Shown: positions 48,311 to 57,000 of the stretch, one piece after another
Position numbering within the stretch: the first letter of the stretch is position 1
Layout: each line of letters begins with the position of its first letter
Source: an uncultured Planctomycetota bacterium
Lineage (GTDB): Bacteria > Planctomycetota > Brocadiia > CAIUPP01
Assembly: GCA_903901045.1 (NCBI GenBank)
Contig: CAIUPP010000071.1
Coordinates: 1 to 62,137, forward strand
Direction: 5' to 3'
Length of the DNA: 62,137 nt
Program-made: the position numbers and the translations under genes
The notes under the pieces: generated by a model
Told to the model about the DNA's origin: nothing
Seen by the model: only the letters and a program-made list of their open reading frames with translations
Databases searched by the model: none

Positions 48311-50572
48311 TTGTCTTTTGAAGAACTGAAAGAAGCCTGCCTGGCGGGCTGCACGCCGGCGCAGCGCGAGGCGATAACGCATATTGACGGGCCGTTGCTG
48401 GTGCTGGCGGGGCCGGGCAGCGGGAAGACGCGCGTCATCACCAGGCGCATCGCGCACCTCATCGCCAGTGGCGTGCGTCCCGGCGACATTCTCGCCATCA
48501 CCTTCACCAACAAGGCGGCGGGGGAGATGAAGGAGCGCATCGAGGCGATGGGGGTGCCCAAGGGCGCGCTGGTCAGCACCTTCCATTCCTTCTGCGCGCG
48601 GATGTTGCGCATCTACGGGCGCTGCATCGGCCTGACGGATGCCTTCACGATCTACGACACCTCCGACTCTCTCTCCGCGGTCAAGCGCGCGATGGCGGAA
48701 CTGGAGATCGACCTGGAACAGTTCCCGATGAAGCCCGCCGGCGTGGCGAAACTTATCAGCCATGCGAAGAACCGGCTGCTGACGCCGGAGAAGATCATGG
48801 GGGACCGCCCGCCCGAGGAGGCGCAGACGGTCGCGAGGATTTATGAGCGCTACCAGAAGTTGCTCACGCAGGCGAACGCGGCCGATTTCGACGACCTGCT
48901 GCTCCTGATGGTGAAGCTGCTGCAGGAGGTGCCGGAGACGCGCGAGAAGCTGCCGCATCGCTTCCGCTACGTGCTGGTGGATGAGTATCAGGACACAAAC
49001 CGCGCGCAGTACCTCATCGCGCGCGGGATGGCGGCCTCCGGGAACCTGTGCGTCACCGGCGATCCCGACCAGTCCATCTACGCCTGGCGCGGCGCGGATA
49101 TCAGCAACATCCTGGAGTTCGAGAAGGACTTCCCGACCGCGAAGGTGGTGCGGCTGGAGCAGAACTACCGCAGCACCAAGAAGATTCTCGCCGCGGCGGA
49201 CCGCGTGATCGCCAACAACAAGTCGCGCAAGGAGAAGGCGCTCTGGACGGAGAACCCCGATGGCGAGCCGCTGCGCCTGCTTCGCTGCGAGGATGAGATG
49301 GAGGAGGCGAATGCCGTCGCGGATGAAATCGCTGCCTGGATGCGGCGCGGCGAGTTCGCCCCGCGCGACGTGGCGATCTTCTACCGCGTCAACGCGCAGT
49401 CGCGCGTGATCGAGCGGTCGCTGCGCGCCGAGGCGATCCCGTACCGCATCGTCGCCGGCACGGAGTACTACCAGCGCAAGGAGGTCAAGGACCTGCTGGC
49501 CTACCTGCGGCTGGTCGAGAACCCGGCGGACAACGTCAGCGCGCAGCGCGTGGCGAACGTGCCGCCGCGCCGGCTGGGGGATGCCTCGGTCACGAAGTTG
49601 CTGGACTGGGGCAGCGCGCAGGGTGTGAGCCTGCTTGTGGCGATGACGCGCGCGGGGGAGGCGGGGGTGCGCGGCGGGGCGGTGCAGGGGATAGAGAGTT
49701 TTCTGAACGTGATCCGCACGCTGCGCGCCATGCCGCGAACGCCGGTGGCGCCTGTGGTCGAGAAGCTGCTGGAATTGACGCAGTTCGAGCGCCACCTCGC
49801 GGACTCCGGCGACGGGGCGGAGGACCGCATGTCCAACGCGCGCGAATTGGTCAACGCCGCCGCCGAGTATCAGCAGGCGGAGCCGGAGGGGACGCTTCAG
49901 GGGTTCCTCGAACAGACCGCGCTGATTTCGGACGTGGATGGCTGGGATGCGAAGCAGGGGGGCGTGACGCTGATGACGCTCCACGCCGCCAAGGGGCTGG
50001 AATTCCCCGCGGTGGTCATCCTGGGTTTGGAGGAGGGGCTTCTGCCGCTCCAGCGGAGCGAGGATGACGGCCACGAATTGGAGGAGGAGCGGCGGTTGCT
50101 TTTCGTGGGCATCACGCGCGCCAAGCGGCGCGTGATCCTCACGTGCGCCGACTCCCGCGCGCGCTACGGCAAGCGGGAGTACACCCAGCCCTCACGCTTC
50201 CTTGAGGAATTGCCGCCGGATGTGGTGACGGACGTCCCGGCCGGCTCCAATCGGCGCAAGGAAACGCGCGAGACGCCGCTGTTCCGCCCCTCGCCGTTCA
50301 AAGCGCGCCCGAGCGCGCCGAGCGCCCCGCGCGTCGTGAAGCGCAGCGAGAACGAGGAGATCGTCTACGACGCCGAGTACGACGAGGACGCGATGCAGGC
50401 CGCGCTCCACGCGCCGTTCCGCGCGGGGGACCGCGTGTCGCACCCGATGTACGGGGCGGGGAAGGTGATGGATGTCAGCGGCTACGGGGAGGAGATGCGC
50501 GCCAGCGTGCATTTCAACTCCGTCGGGCTCAAGCGGCTCGTGCTGAAATTCGCGCATTTGAAGAAGTTGTGA
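48311..50572 (+). CDS. pcrA: UvrD/PcrA-type DNA helicase
   Basis: 753 residues from TTG 48311, 6 nt after GAGG. Superfamily-1 helicase with all motifs: TPAQREAI (Q motif), GPGSGKTRVITRRIAHLI, ITFTNKAAGEMKERI, STFHSFCARMLR, VLVDEYQDTNRAQY, GDPDQSIYAWRGADISN, LEQNYRSTKKILAAA, VTLMTLHAAKGLEFPAV, and LLFVGITRAKRR. The C-terminus has the tudor-like GDRVSHPMYGAGKVMDVSG that binds RNA polymerase in PcrA. Unwinds DNA in repair and removes RecA or stalled polymerase. Confidence 0.96.
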   Translation: MSFEELKEACLAGCTPAQREAITHIDGPLLVLAGPGSGKTRVITRRIAHLIASGVRPGDILAITFTNKAAGEMKERIEAMGVPKGALVSTFHSFCARMLRIYGRCIGLTDAFTIYDTSDSLSAVKRAMAELEIDLEQFPMKPAGVAKLISHAKNRLLTPEKIMGDRPPEEAQTVARIYERYQKLLTQANAADFDDLLLLMVKLLQEVPETREKLPHRFRYVLVDEYQDTNRAQYLIARGMAASGNLCVTGDPDQSIYAWRGADISNILEFEKDFPTAKVVRLEQNYRSTKKILAAADRVIANNKSRKEKALWTENPDGEPLRLLRCEDEMEEANAVADEIAAWMRRGEFAPRDVAIFYRVNAQSRVIERSLRAEAIPYRIVAGTEYYQRKEVKDLLAYLRLVENPADNVSAQRVANVPPRRLGDASVTKLLDWGSAQGVSLLVAMTRAGEAGVRGGAVQGIESFLNVIRTLRAMPRTPVAPVVEKLLELTQFERHLADSGDGAEDRMSNARELVNAAAEYQQAEPEGTLQGFLEQTALISDVDGWDAKQGGVTLMTLHAAKGLEFPAVVILGLEEGLLPLQRSEDDGHELEEERRLLFVGITRAKRRVILTCADSRARYGKREYTQPSRFLEELPPDVVTDVPAGSNRRKETRETPLFRPSPFKARPSAPSAPRVVKRSENEEIVYDAEYDEDAMQAALHAPFRAGDRVSHPMYGAGKVMDVSGYGEEMRASVHFNSVGLKRLVLKFAHLKKL

Positions 50573-50613
50573 GGCACGAGGGGGGCGCGTTGCCCGTCGA
50601 AGGGTGCTATTCG

Positions 50614-50645
50614 TTGTAGGGGCAAGGCATGCCTTGCCCCTACAA
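50614..50645. repeat. 32-bp perfect palindrome, GGCAAGGCATGCC type
   Basis: The most complete copy: TTGTAGGGGCAAGGCA and its exact complement back to back. It is 41 bp after pcrA and could act as a hairpin end of that transcript. Confidence 0.85.
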
Positions 50646-50692
50646 TAGGGTACACGCGCACGGCGACACTGCGCAGTGGAATCCATGAATGG

Positions 50693-50870
50693 TCATCGCG
50701 AAGGACCCCGCCAACGGCGGGGGACTGTGGCGATCTTCATGTTCTCTCACCCCTGGCGCGCAGAAGAAGCGGGGGAAACAGCGAAAGCAGAAGATTGCCA
50801 CAGCCGACCGGAGAGCGCCCCCTTCGTGAAATCCCGCCCGCGCCGGTCGGCTTCGCAATGACAATGACCG
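50693..50870. repeat. GTCATCGCGAAGGACC / CTTCGCAATGAC inverted element
   Basis: Left end TCATCGCGAAGGACCCCGCC and right end GGCTTCGCAATGACAATGAC, both of the repeat class seen at 46178, with GGCGATC and GATTGCC words inside. It fills most of the 468-bp gap between pcrA and rseP, in which no gene is seen. Confidence 0.6.
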
Positions 50871-50936
50871 CTGCCGCGCACGGTGAAGCCCCGCCGAGTT
50901 CAGACAAAAGACGCGCGAGGGGGGCGTTCCCTCCGA

Positions 50937-50966
50937 TTGACTTGCCCCGCCGCGCGCACCTATACT
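50937..50966 (+). promoter_or_regulatory. promoter of rseP
   Basis: TTGACT (50937-50942), an 18-bp spacer and TATACT (50961-50966), giving a leader of about 68 nt before the GTG at 51041. Confidence 0.6.
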
Positions 50967-51040
50967 AACGAGTGAGTTTGCAGGGCGTTACGTCCTGGTT
51001 CTTCCTTTGCTGCCCAAAGGCAATCGGATCGGAGTGTGGC

Positions 51041-52915
51041 GTGAGCATTGTCGGAATTCTCGAAGCGGCCGTCGGCTTTGGCCTGCTGATTCTTGTGCAT
51101 GAACTCGGGCACTTCCTCGCAGCCAAATGGATGGGGGTGCGCGTCGACGTCTTCTCCCTCGGCTTCGGAAAAGCGCTGCTGAAGGTGAAGAAGGGGCAGA
51201 CGGTCTATCAGCTCAGCGCGGTGCCCTTCGGCGGCTACGTCAAGATGGCCGGCGAAGAGGATGATCCGAGCAAGCCGGCCCCGCCGGACAGCTTCAGCTC
51301 CAAGAGCGTCGGCAAGCGGTCGATCATCTTCGCCGCCGGGGTGATCATGAACGTCATCTTCGGCTTCCTGGTATTCATGCTGGCGTATCGCGTCGGGGTG
51401 CCGGTGGTGCCTGCGCGGGCGGGTGAGTTGGTGCCGGGCTCGCCGGCGTGGATGGCGGGCATCGAGCGCGGGGATGAATTCACGGCGATCAATAGCATCA
51501 GCCCGCCCATCGACTTTGAAGACCTCAAGGTCGCCGTCACTCTTTCCGGGCCGAAGGAGGCGATGCACCTGACGATCCGCCGCAACGGGGAGACGCTGCA
51601 GAAAGAGTTCATCCCGGAGTACCAGGCGGAACTGGGGCTCAAGACGGCGGGCATCGGGGTGCCCTTCACGATGGCCCTTGCGGACCCGAAGAAGCTGCCG
51701 CCGCCGGAGGAAGGGGTGGATTACGCCGCCGCCTATTCGCGCGGCGGGGCCGCCGGCGATTTGATCGTGGCGGCGCGCATCGAGGGGGGGAAGCTGACGC
51801 CTATCGTAACCCCCAGCGATTTGGATAGCCTCGTTGATATGGCGGCGGGGCATCCGGTGGATCTGGTGCTTCAGCGTCCCGGCTCGACCGAGACGCACAC
51901 CGCCAAGGTGGACCTGGTGGCCGCGGGCAAGCCGGCCTGGCTGGGGATTCAGTTCGGCTCCACGCGGATCAAGGCGGTCCGCCCCGGTTCCTGGGCGGAA
52001 GCGGCGGGTCTGAAAGCGGATGACCGCATTACGGCGGTTCAAGGCCAACGGGTCCGCTCTCCCTCCGAAATCGAGGCGGCGTTCAGGGGCGTCGTCAAAG
52101 AGGATAGCTCCAACGTCGAGATGCTGTTGCAGGGGCGCTATGAAAATCAGAAGGGCGAAACGCTGACAGTTCTGCGCGACGACAAGCCGCTGACGCTGAG
52201 CCTTCCGCCTTCGCGTCCGGGTCGCCTGAGCGACGCGCTGGCGTTCCAGCCTGATCTGACCGTGGATAAGCCGTGGATGGGCTATCCAGCGCAGACGGCG
52301 GGGATGGAGCCGGGGGACGTCATTGTGGCGCTCAACGGCACGCCGGTCGTGGACCATCCGACCTTCTCCGAGATGCTTTCCAAGACGGAAGGGAAGCCGC
52401 AGGAACTGACCTGGCGGCGCGACGGCAAAGAAATGACCGCCACGGTGCTCCAGCAGAAGCGCTGGGTGCTGCCGGTGGCGCTGGTCTCGGTGCAGCAGCC
52501 GATGCGCGTGGGGTTCCTGCGCTCGATCACCCTGGGCGGGCGCAAGGCGATGCAGTGGGTGGTGCGCATTTACGGAACGCTCAGCAGTCTGGCGGAACGT
52601 CAGATTTCCGCCCGCCACCTGAACGGGCCGCTCTCCATCGGCTACTTCACCTACGCGGCGGCCAAGGAGGGGGCGGGCACGCTGCTCTACCTGCTGGGGG
52701 TGCTCAGCGTGAACCTGGGAGTGTTCAACCTGCTGCCGATACCGGTCCTTGACGGCGGCCACCTGCTCTTTGCGCTCATCGAGAAGGTGCGCGGCAAGCC
52801 GGTGAGCGAGAAGATTCGCGCCGGCGCCACCTACGTGGGACTGACCCTGATCCTCGGCATCGCCGTGGTTGCGATGTGGAATGATATCCAGAGCCTGATC
52901 CTGTCCAGGTTTTAA
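51041..52915 (+). CDS. rseP: site-2 protease RseP with extra PDZ domains
   Basis: 624 residues from GTG 51041, 6 nt after GGAG; a longer frame to 50972 lacks a ribosome site. Zinc motif HELGH at residues 20-24 in the first helix, SVPFGGYVKMAGEE-like sheet, several PDZ-like modules (GSPAWMAGIERGDEFTAINS, GSWAEAAGLKADDRITAVQG, QTAGMEPGDVIVALNG) and NLLPIPVLDGGHLLF with the third ligand. Enterobacterial RseP has two PDZ domains and about 450 residues; this larger layout resembles planctomycete RseP. It cuts membrane-bound anti-sigma factors or remnant signal peptides. The next gene overlaps or abuts its stop. Confidence 0.93.
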   Translation: MSIVGILEAAVGFGLLILVHELGHFLAAKWMGVRVDVFSLGFGKALLKVKKGQTVYQLSAVPFGGYVKMAGEEDDPSKPAPPDSFSSKSVGKRSIIFAAGVIMNVIFGFLVFMLAYRVGVPVVPARAGELVPGSPAWMAGIERGDEFTAINSISPPIDFEDLKVAVTLSGPKEAMHLTIRRNGETLQKEFIPEYQAELGLKTAGIGVPFTMALADPKKLPPPEEGVDYAAAYSRGGAAGDLIVAARIEGGKLTPIVTPSDLDSLVDMAAGHPVDLVLQRPGSTETHTAKVDLVAAGKPAWLGIQFGSTRIKAVRPGSWAEAAGLKADDRITAVQGQRVRSPSEIEAAFRGVVKEDSSNVEMLLQGRYENQKGETLTVLRDDKPLTLSLPPSRPGRLSDALAFQPDLTVDKPWMGYPAQTAGMEPGDVIVALNGTPVVDHPTFSEMLSKTEGKPQELTWRRDGKEMTATVLQQKRWVLPVALVSVQQPMRVGFLRSITLGGRKAMQWVVRIYGTLSSLAERQISARHLNGPLSIGYFTYAAAKEGAGTLLYLLGVLSVNLGVFNLLPIPVLDGGHLLFALIEKVRGKPVSEKIRAGATYVGLTLILGIAVVAMWNDIQSLILSRF

Positions 52916-52929
52916 TGCGAGGGACTGCC

Positions 52930-53469
52930 ATGCCCGGCGACAAGATCGAACTGCCTTATGATGCGCTGCTGCGCGAGACGACGACCGCGCTGACCGATTC
53001 CGGCATTCTGCTGGTGACGCAAGGGAAGCACTCCAAGCCCAACGCCATGACCATCGGCTGGGGGCTGATCGGGTCGGTCTGGAGCCAGCCGATCTTCGCG
53101 GTGCTGGTGAGGCCGTCGCGCTACACGCACGGGTTGCTGCGCGAGAATGGGGATTTCACGGTCAACGTCATGCCGACGAGCCTCGAGCAGGCGGTGAATC
53201 ATTGCGGCGCGGCCTCCGGGCGCGATACGGACAAGTTCCGCGATACCGGGCTGACGCCGATCCCCTCGCTGCAGGTGAAAACCCCGATCATCGCCGAGAG
53301 CCTCATCGCTTATGAGTGCCGCACCGTGATGTCCAACGACGTGCTCCCCGGTACGCTGAACACGCTCATTCGCGAAACCGCATACGGCAGCGGGGATTTC
53401 CATACGATCTTCTACGGCAGAATTCTGACCGTCCGCGCGGACCCCAGCGTCGCACCGCGCGGGAAATAG
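52930..53469 (+). CDS. flavin reductase-like FMN-binding protein
   Basis: 179 residues from ATG 52930 (GAGGGA upstream); ATG 52915 would overlap the rseP stop. Split-barrel flavin-reductase fold: GILLVTQGKHSKPNAMTIGWG, IFAVLVRPSRYTHGLLREN, DFTVNVMPTS and FHTIFYGRILTVRAD. Members bind FMN and reduce flavin or small substrates with NAD(P)H. The substrate is unknown. It is followed after 28 bp by an epimerase on the same strand. Confidence 0.85.
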   Translation: MPGDKIELPYDALLRETTTALTDSGILLVTQGKHSKPNAMTIGWGLIGSVWSQPIFAVLVRPSRYTHGLLRENGDFTVNVMPTSLEQAVNHCGAASGRDTDKFRDTGLTPIPSLQVKTPIIAESLIAYECRTVMSNDVLPGTLNTLIRETAYGSGDFHTIFYGRILTVRADPSVAPRGK

Positions 53470-53497
53470 GGCAATCACACCAAGGGACGGGTCGATC

Positions 53498-54499
53498 ATG
53501 ATGGATCTTTCGCACTTCGAGCGCAAGCGCATCCTGATTACCGGCGGACTGGGGTTCATCGGCAGCAACCTGGCGCATGCGCTGGCCGGGCATTGCGCCG
53601 AACTGACGCTGGTGGACTCCCTCATCCCGCAGTACGGCGGCAACCTGTTCAACATCTCCGGGATTGAGGATCAGGTGCGCGTCAACATCGCCGACGTGCG
53701 CGACGAAAGCTCCATGCGCTACCTCGTGCGCAACAAGGACATCATCTTCAACCTCGCCGGGCAGGTGAGCCACCTGGATTCCATGCAGGACCCCTTCACC
53801 GACCTGGAGATCAACTGCCGCAGCCAGCTCGCCATCCTGGAAGCGTGCCGGAAGAACGTCGGCGACGTGAAAGTTCTCTTCGCCGGCACGCGCGGGCAGT
53901 ACGGGCGTGTGGAGAAACTGCCGGCGGACGAGGAGACTCCCCTGCGCCCGATGGACGTGAACGGCATCAACAAGATCGCCGGGGAGAGCTATCACCTCCT
54001 GTACAACCGTGTGTACGGCATCCGCGCCTGCTCGCTGCGGCTGACGAACACCTTCGGCCCGCGCCACCACATGCGCACCAGCCGGCAGGGGGTGCTGAGC
54101 TGGTTCATCCGGCTGGCGATCGACGGCAAGACGATCCAGCTGTTCGGCGGCGGCGAGCAGCAGCGCGACTTTAATTACGTGGACGACGTCGTGGGGGCTT
54201 TCCTTCTGGCCGCGGCGAACGACGCAGCGGATGGCGAGGCGTTCAACGTCGGCAGCGGACGCGCGGTCTCCCTCCGCGAGGCGGCGGAACTGGTCGTGCG
54301 CGTCGCCGGGCGCGGGAAAGTGGAAGTGATCGAATTCCCGCCGGAGAAGAAGCAGATTGAAATCGGCAACTACTGCGCCGACTGCCGGAAGATCAAGCGC
54401 GCCGTGGGTTGGGAGGCGCGAACGCCGCTGGAGGAGGGGGTGGCCAGGACGGTCGAGTTCTTCCGGCGCAACCGCAACCATTATTGGGACGAGGAGTGA
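53498..54499 (+). CDS. NAD-dependent nucleotide-sugar epimerase/dehydratase
   Basis: 333 residues from ATG 53498 (AAGGGA upstream). Extended SDR fold: ILITGGLGFIGSNLAHALAG, DIIFNLAGQVSHLDSMQDP, LFAGTRGQYGR, RLTNTFGPRHHMR, GGEQQRDFNYVDDVVGA. The usual active-site Y-x-x-x-K reads N-G-I-N-K (Asn155...Lys159), so the catalytic Tyr is Asn. Lys159 and the preceding Thr/Ser site remain. A subset of sugar epimerases with V-N-G-I-N-K seems to share this, so it may be functional with a different acid/base. Probable UDP- or dTDP-sugar role in envelope glycan supply. Confidence 0.87.
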   Translation: MMDLSHFERKRILITGGLGFIGSNLAHALAGHCAELTLVDSLIPQYGGNLFNISGIEDQVRVNIADVRDESSMRYLVRNKDIIFNLAGQVSHLDSMQDPFTDLEINCRSQLAILEACRKNVGDVKVLFAGTRGQYGRVEKLPADEETPLRPMDVNGINKIAGESYHLLYNRVYGIRACSLRLTNTFGPRHHMRTSRQGVLSWFIRLAIDGKTIQLFGGGEQQRDFNYVDDVVGAFLLAAANDAADGEAFNVGSGRAVSLREAAELVVRVAGRGKVEVIEFPPEKKQIEIGNYCADCRKIKRAVGWEARTPLEEGVARTVEFFRRNRNHYWDEE

Positions 54500-54506
54500 C
54501 ACGCCG

Positions 54507-55196
54507 ATGAGCGAGCCGGTTGTGATCGAATGCGTCCCGTTCCGCGTGGACATGGAGCAACTCTTCCGCAAGGCCCGCATGGAGCCTGATGATGCGGATG
54601 CCGGACTTCTGCGCGAGATGGCCCAGCGCGCGCAAGTGATCGGCCGCCCCAAGGCGCTCTTCCGCGAGGTGTTCATCGAATCGCGCACGGAGGATGGCGT
54701 CGTCCTCGACGGCGTCCACTTCACCAGCCGCATCCTGCGCGTGAACTTCGACAAGATCTACCGCGTCTTCCCCTACCTGGCCACCTGCGGCACCGAACTG
54801 GAGGAGTGGTCGGCCTCCTTCGACGACGACCTGCTTCACGAATACTGGGACGACCAGATCATGCACCTGGCGTTGAACGCGGCGGTGGAAGGGCTGCGCG
54901 AGGCGATCCGCAAGCGCAACCCCAGCCAGACCTCCTCCATGAACCCCGGCTCGCTGGAGGATTGGCCCATCCAACAGCAGCGTCCGCTCTTCGAATTGCT
55001 GGGGGACCCGGAGCTATCGGTGGGGGTGAGGCTGACCGACAGCTTCCTCATGCTGCCGACGAAGTCCGTCTCCGGCATCCAGTTCCCCACGGAAGTCCAT
55101 TTCGAGAACTGCCAACTCTGCAGCCGCTCGGACTGCCCGAACCGCCGCGCGCCGTACGATGCGCACCTGTACGAAGCGCGGTATGGCGCGTCGTAG
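54507..55196 (+). CDS. methionine synthase activation-domain-like protein
   Basis: 229 residues from ATG 54507, 8 bp after the epimerase stop. Residues ~30-210 recall the C-terminal reactivation domain of cobalamin-dependent methionine synthase (AdoMet-binding): YLATCGTELEEW, MNPGSLEDWPIQQQRPLFEL, VGVRLTDSFLMLPTKSVSGI. It ends in FENCQLCSRSDCPNRRAP, a C-x2-C-x4-C that may bind a metal cluster and is not in MetH itself. Stand-alone activation proteins go with MetH lacking that domain (as in Thermotoga) or with other corrinoid methyl proteins. No corrinoid protein is in the window, but MetF/MetV is. Confidence 0.82.
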   Translation: MSEPVVIECVPFRVDMEQLFRKARMEPDDADAGLLREMAQRAQVIGRPKALFREVFIESRTEDGVVLDGVHFTSRILRVNFDKIYRVFPYLATCGTELEEWSASFDDDLLHEYWDDQIMHLALNAAVEGLREAIRKRNPSQTSSMNPGSLEDWPIQQQRPLFELLGDPELSVGVRLTDSFLMLPTKSVSGIQFPTEVHFENCQLCSRSDCPNRRAPYDAHLYEARYGAS

Positions 55197-55228
55197 AACG
55201 GCGGGGCGGGGCAACGGCTGACGGCAGA

Positions 55229-55360
55229 GGCGATCCACAGATTGCGCAGATTGGCGCAGATTACGGCAGGAAAGAAGGAAGAGGGGGGGGCTGGCTGCTT
55301 CTCCGAATTTCATTTCACCCCTCGGCCTCTTGCCTTGTAGGGGCGCAGCATGCTGCGCCC
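55229..55360. repeat. repeats in the gap before the HEAT-like gene
   Basis: The 434-bp gap 55197-55630 holds a CACAGATTGCGCAGATT-type repeat (55229-55266), a perfect GCGCAGCATGCTGCGC palindrome (55341-55360), and further CTCCGCGCCTCCGCATCTCC words (about 55390-55425). No gene is seen in it. Confidence 0.6.
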
Positions 55361-55454
55361 TCCGGCATTCTCCAATCTGCGCTCTCCTCCTCCTACCTCC
55401 GCGCCTCCGCATCTCCGCGTGATCCGCCGTTCGTTCTGCATTCTCTTCCTGCGC

Positions 55455-55482
55455 TTGACTTTCCCCCGCCGCGCCGCATAAT
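55455..55482 (+). promoter_or_regulatory. promoter of the HEAT-like gene
   Basis: TTGACT (55455-55460), a 16-bp spacer and CATAAT (55477-55482); start expected near 55489, some 140 nt before the ATG. Confidence 0.5.
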
Positions 55483-55630
55483 GGAGCCATCGCTGCTTCG
55501 TCCGAAGCTCCGACGGAAGTCCGTTGGGAAGAAGGGGAAATAGGTCGTGTGTCACCAGATATCAGATATCCATATTCCGATCTGGGTCTTGGACGACTCA
55601 GACGATGTGACGAAGCAGGAGGAGCGAGAG

Positions 55631-56773
55631 ATGCGGACTCAATTGACGCTGTTGCGCCAGGCAGGGCGGCGAGTTCCGGTCATATTGGTCACGGTCATTC
55701 TGGTCGGAACCATCTGGGGTACGGGTCCGCGAATGGAGGCGGCCGGGGCGGAGCCGGAGAAGACGCCGAAGGCGCGCGTGGAGGAGCTTCTCAAGAGCCA
55801 GAAGAGCGAAGACATCTTAGCGGGTCTCGCTGTGATCGTCTGCGAGGAGCAGTTCGAGATGCGCAAGCAGGTCGCACAGCTTGCGGGGGAAAGCGCGGAC
55901 AAGGAAGTTCGGCGTCAGGCGGCGCTGGCGCTGGTTCGCTTTGACGACATGGACCTTTCGGGGGACAAGAAGAAGGAGTTGGACGAGGCGCGGAAGACAC
56001 TTCCCACGCGGCTTGGATCGGAAGATATTCGGGACCACTGGAGCGCGATTGACGATATCAAGCGCTATCGATTAAGAGAGTACAGTGACAAGCTGGCCGA
56101 CATGGCCGAAAATGACAAGGACGCTGAAACGCGGCTACAGGCGCAGATGACCTTGAAGACGTTATCTGAAGAGGTTATCGCACCGTGGAAGTACACATTG
56201 GTCTCAAATATGGAAAATCGCGCGGCGCAGGTCGAAATGCAGAGACTCTACGAAGAAATTGCTGCCCACGCGCGGGCGAACGAGAAGGAAATCATGAAGA
56301 AACTCGCAACGGGCACGGTGGAGGAGAAGAAGGCCGCGCTGTTCGAGGTGGAAACAGGGCATCTGGCGGGTTGCCTCCCTTTGGTGAGGGAGATGCTTCT
56401 ACAGGCCAAGCAAAAAGACAATTTGACGTTCGAAACATACAGGCTGCTTAATGACTGGAAGGGCAGCAAGAACGACATTGACGCCAACTACGCTTGCATG
56501 AAACAAGCAATGATGACTGAAGACTGCGCGGCGCGGTTGTGGTGTGCAGTCAAAGTCGCAAAGAAGGAGAAGGACCCTGCCGCAGTAGATATCCTTGTTG
56601 AGGCGCTTCGCAGTGAGAGAGGAACCACACGCGATGTGGCTAGGGATGCGTTAGAGGGGATCAGCGGTAATAGGTTCGGTTCTGAAGGCTTCGATACGTC
56701 GCAGGTCGTGACTGACGCAATAGCCGCCAAATGGGAAGCTTGGTGGAAAGAGAACAGGGGTAAGCTCAGATAG
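55631..56773 (+). CDS. secreted HEAT-like repeat protein, lower GC
   Basis: 380 residues from ATG 55631 behind GGAGGAGCGAGAG. A long signal peptide or anchor (RRVPVILVTVILVGTIWGT) leads an all-helical protein with irregular HEAT-like pairs (ADKEVRRQAALALVRFDDMD, DAETRLQAQMTLKTLSEE, GTTRDVARDALEGISG) and the ending AIAAKWEAWWKENRGK, a tail often seen after HEAT repeats in planctomycete-like proteins. No catalytic motif. From about 56050 on, third positions are visibly less GC-rich than in the neighbours, suggesting a different origin. Function unknown; protein-protein scaffolding is likely. Confidence 0.78.
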   Translation: MRTQLTLLRQAGRRVPVILVTVILVGTIWGTGPRMEAAGAEPEKTPKARVEELLKSQKSEDILAGLAVIVCEEQFEMRKQVAQLAGESADKEVRRQAALALVRFDDMDLSGDKKKELDEARKTLPTRLGSEDIRDHWSAIDDIKRYRLREYSDKLADMAENDKDAETRLQAQMTLKTLSEEVIAPWKYTLVSNMENRAAQVEMQRLYEEIAAHARANEKEIMKKLATGTVEEKKAALFEVETGHLAGCLPLVREMLLQAKQKDNLTFETYRLLNDWKGSKNDIDANYACMKQAMMTEDCAARLWCAVKVAKKEKDPAAVDILVEALRSERGTTRDVARDALEGISGNRFGSEGFDTSQVVTDAIAAKWEAWWKENRGKLR

Positions 56774-56777
56774 GAGG

Positions 56778-56850
56778 AGATATCCGGGAGTAGTGGATAT
56801 CCGGTGCCACACGACCTATTTCCTGCGGGATAAGAGAGATATCCTGTTTC
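56778..56850. repeat. GATATCC words downstream of the HEAT-like gene
   Basis: GATATCC occurs three times (AGATATCCGG, GGATATCCGG, AGATATCCTG) within about 75 bp after the stop. It is also found in the leader of the gene (AGATATCAGATATCC, 55558-55572), so the words bracket it. The rest of the 227-bp gap holds nothing recognised. Confidence 0.4.
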
Positions 56851-57000
56851 GGCGTTTAATGCCGGTTACGGCAACGACCCTTCCTTTACCCTACCGGATC
56901 GGCATCCATCGGCGTAATTTGTGGAAGACCTCATCTTCGTGGCATTGAACTGCCACAGGGGATGGATAAACGCGGGGCGAGCGGTTAGAATCATGGCGTA

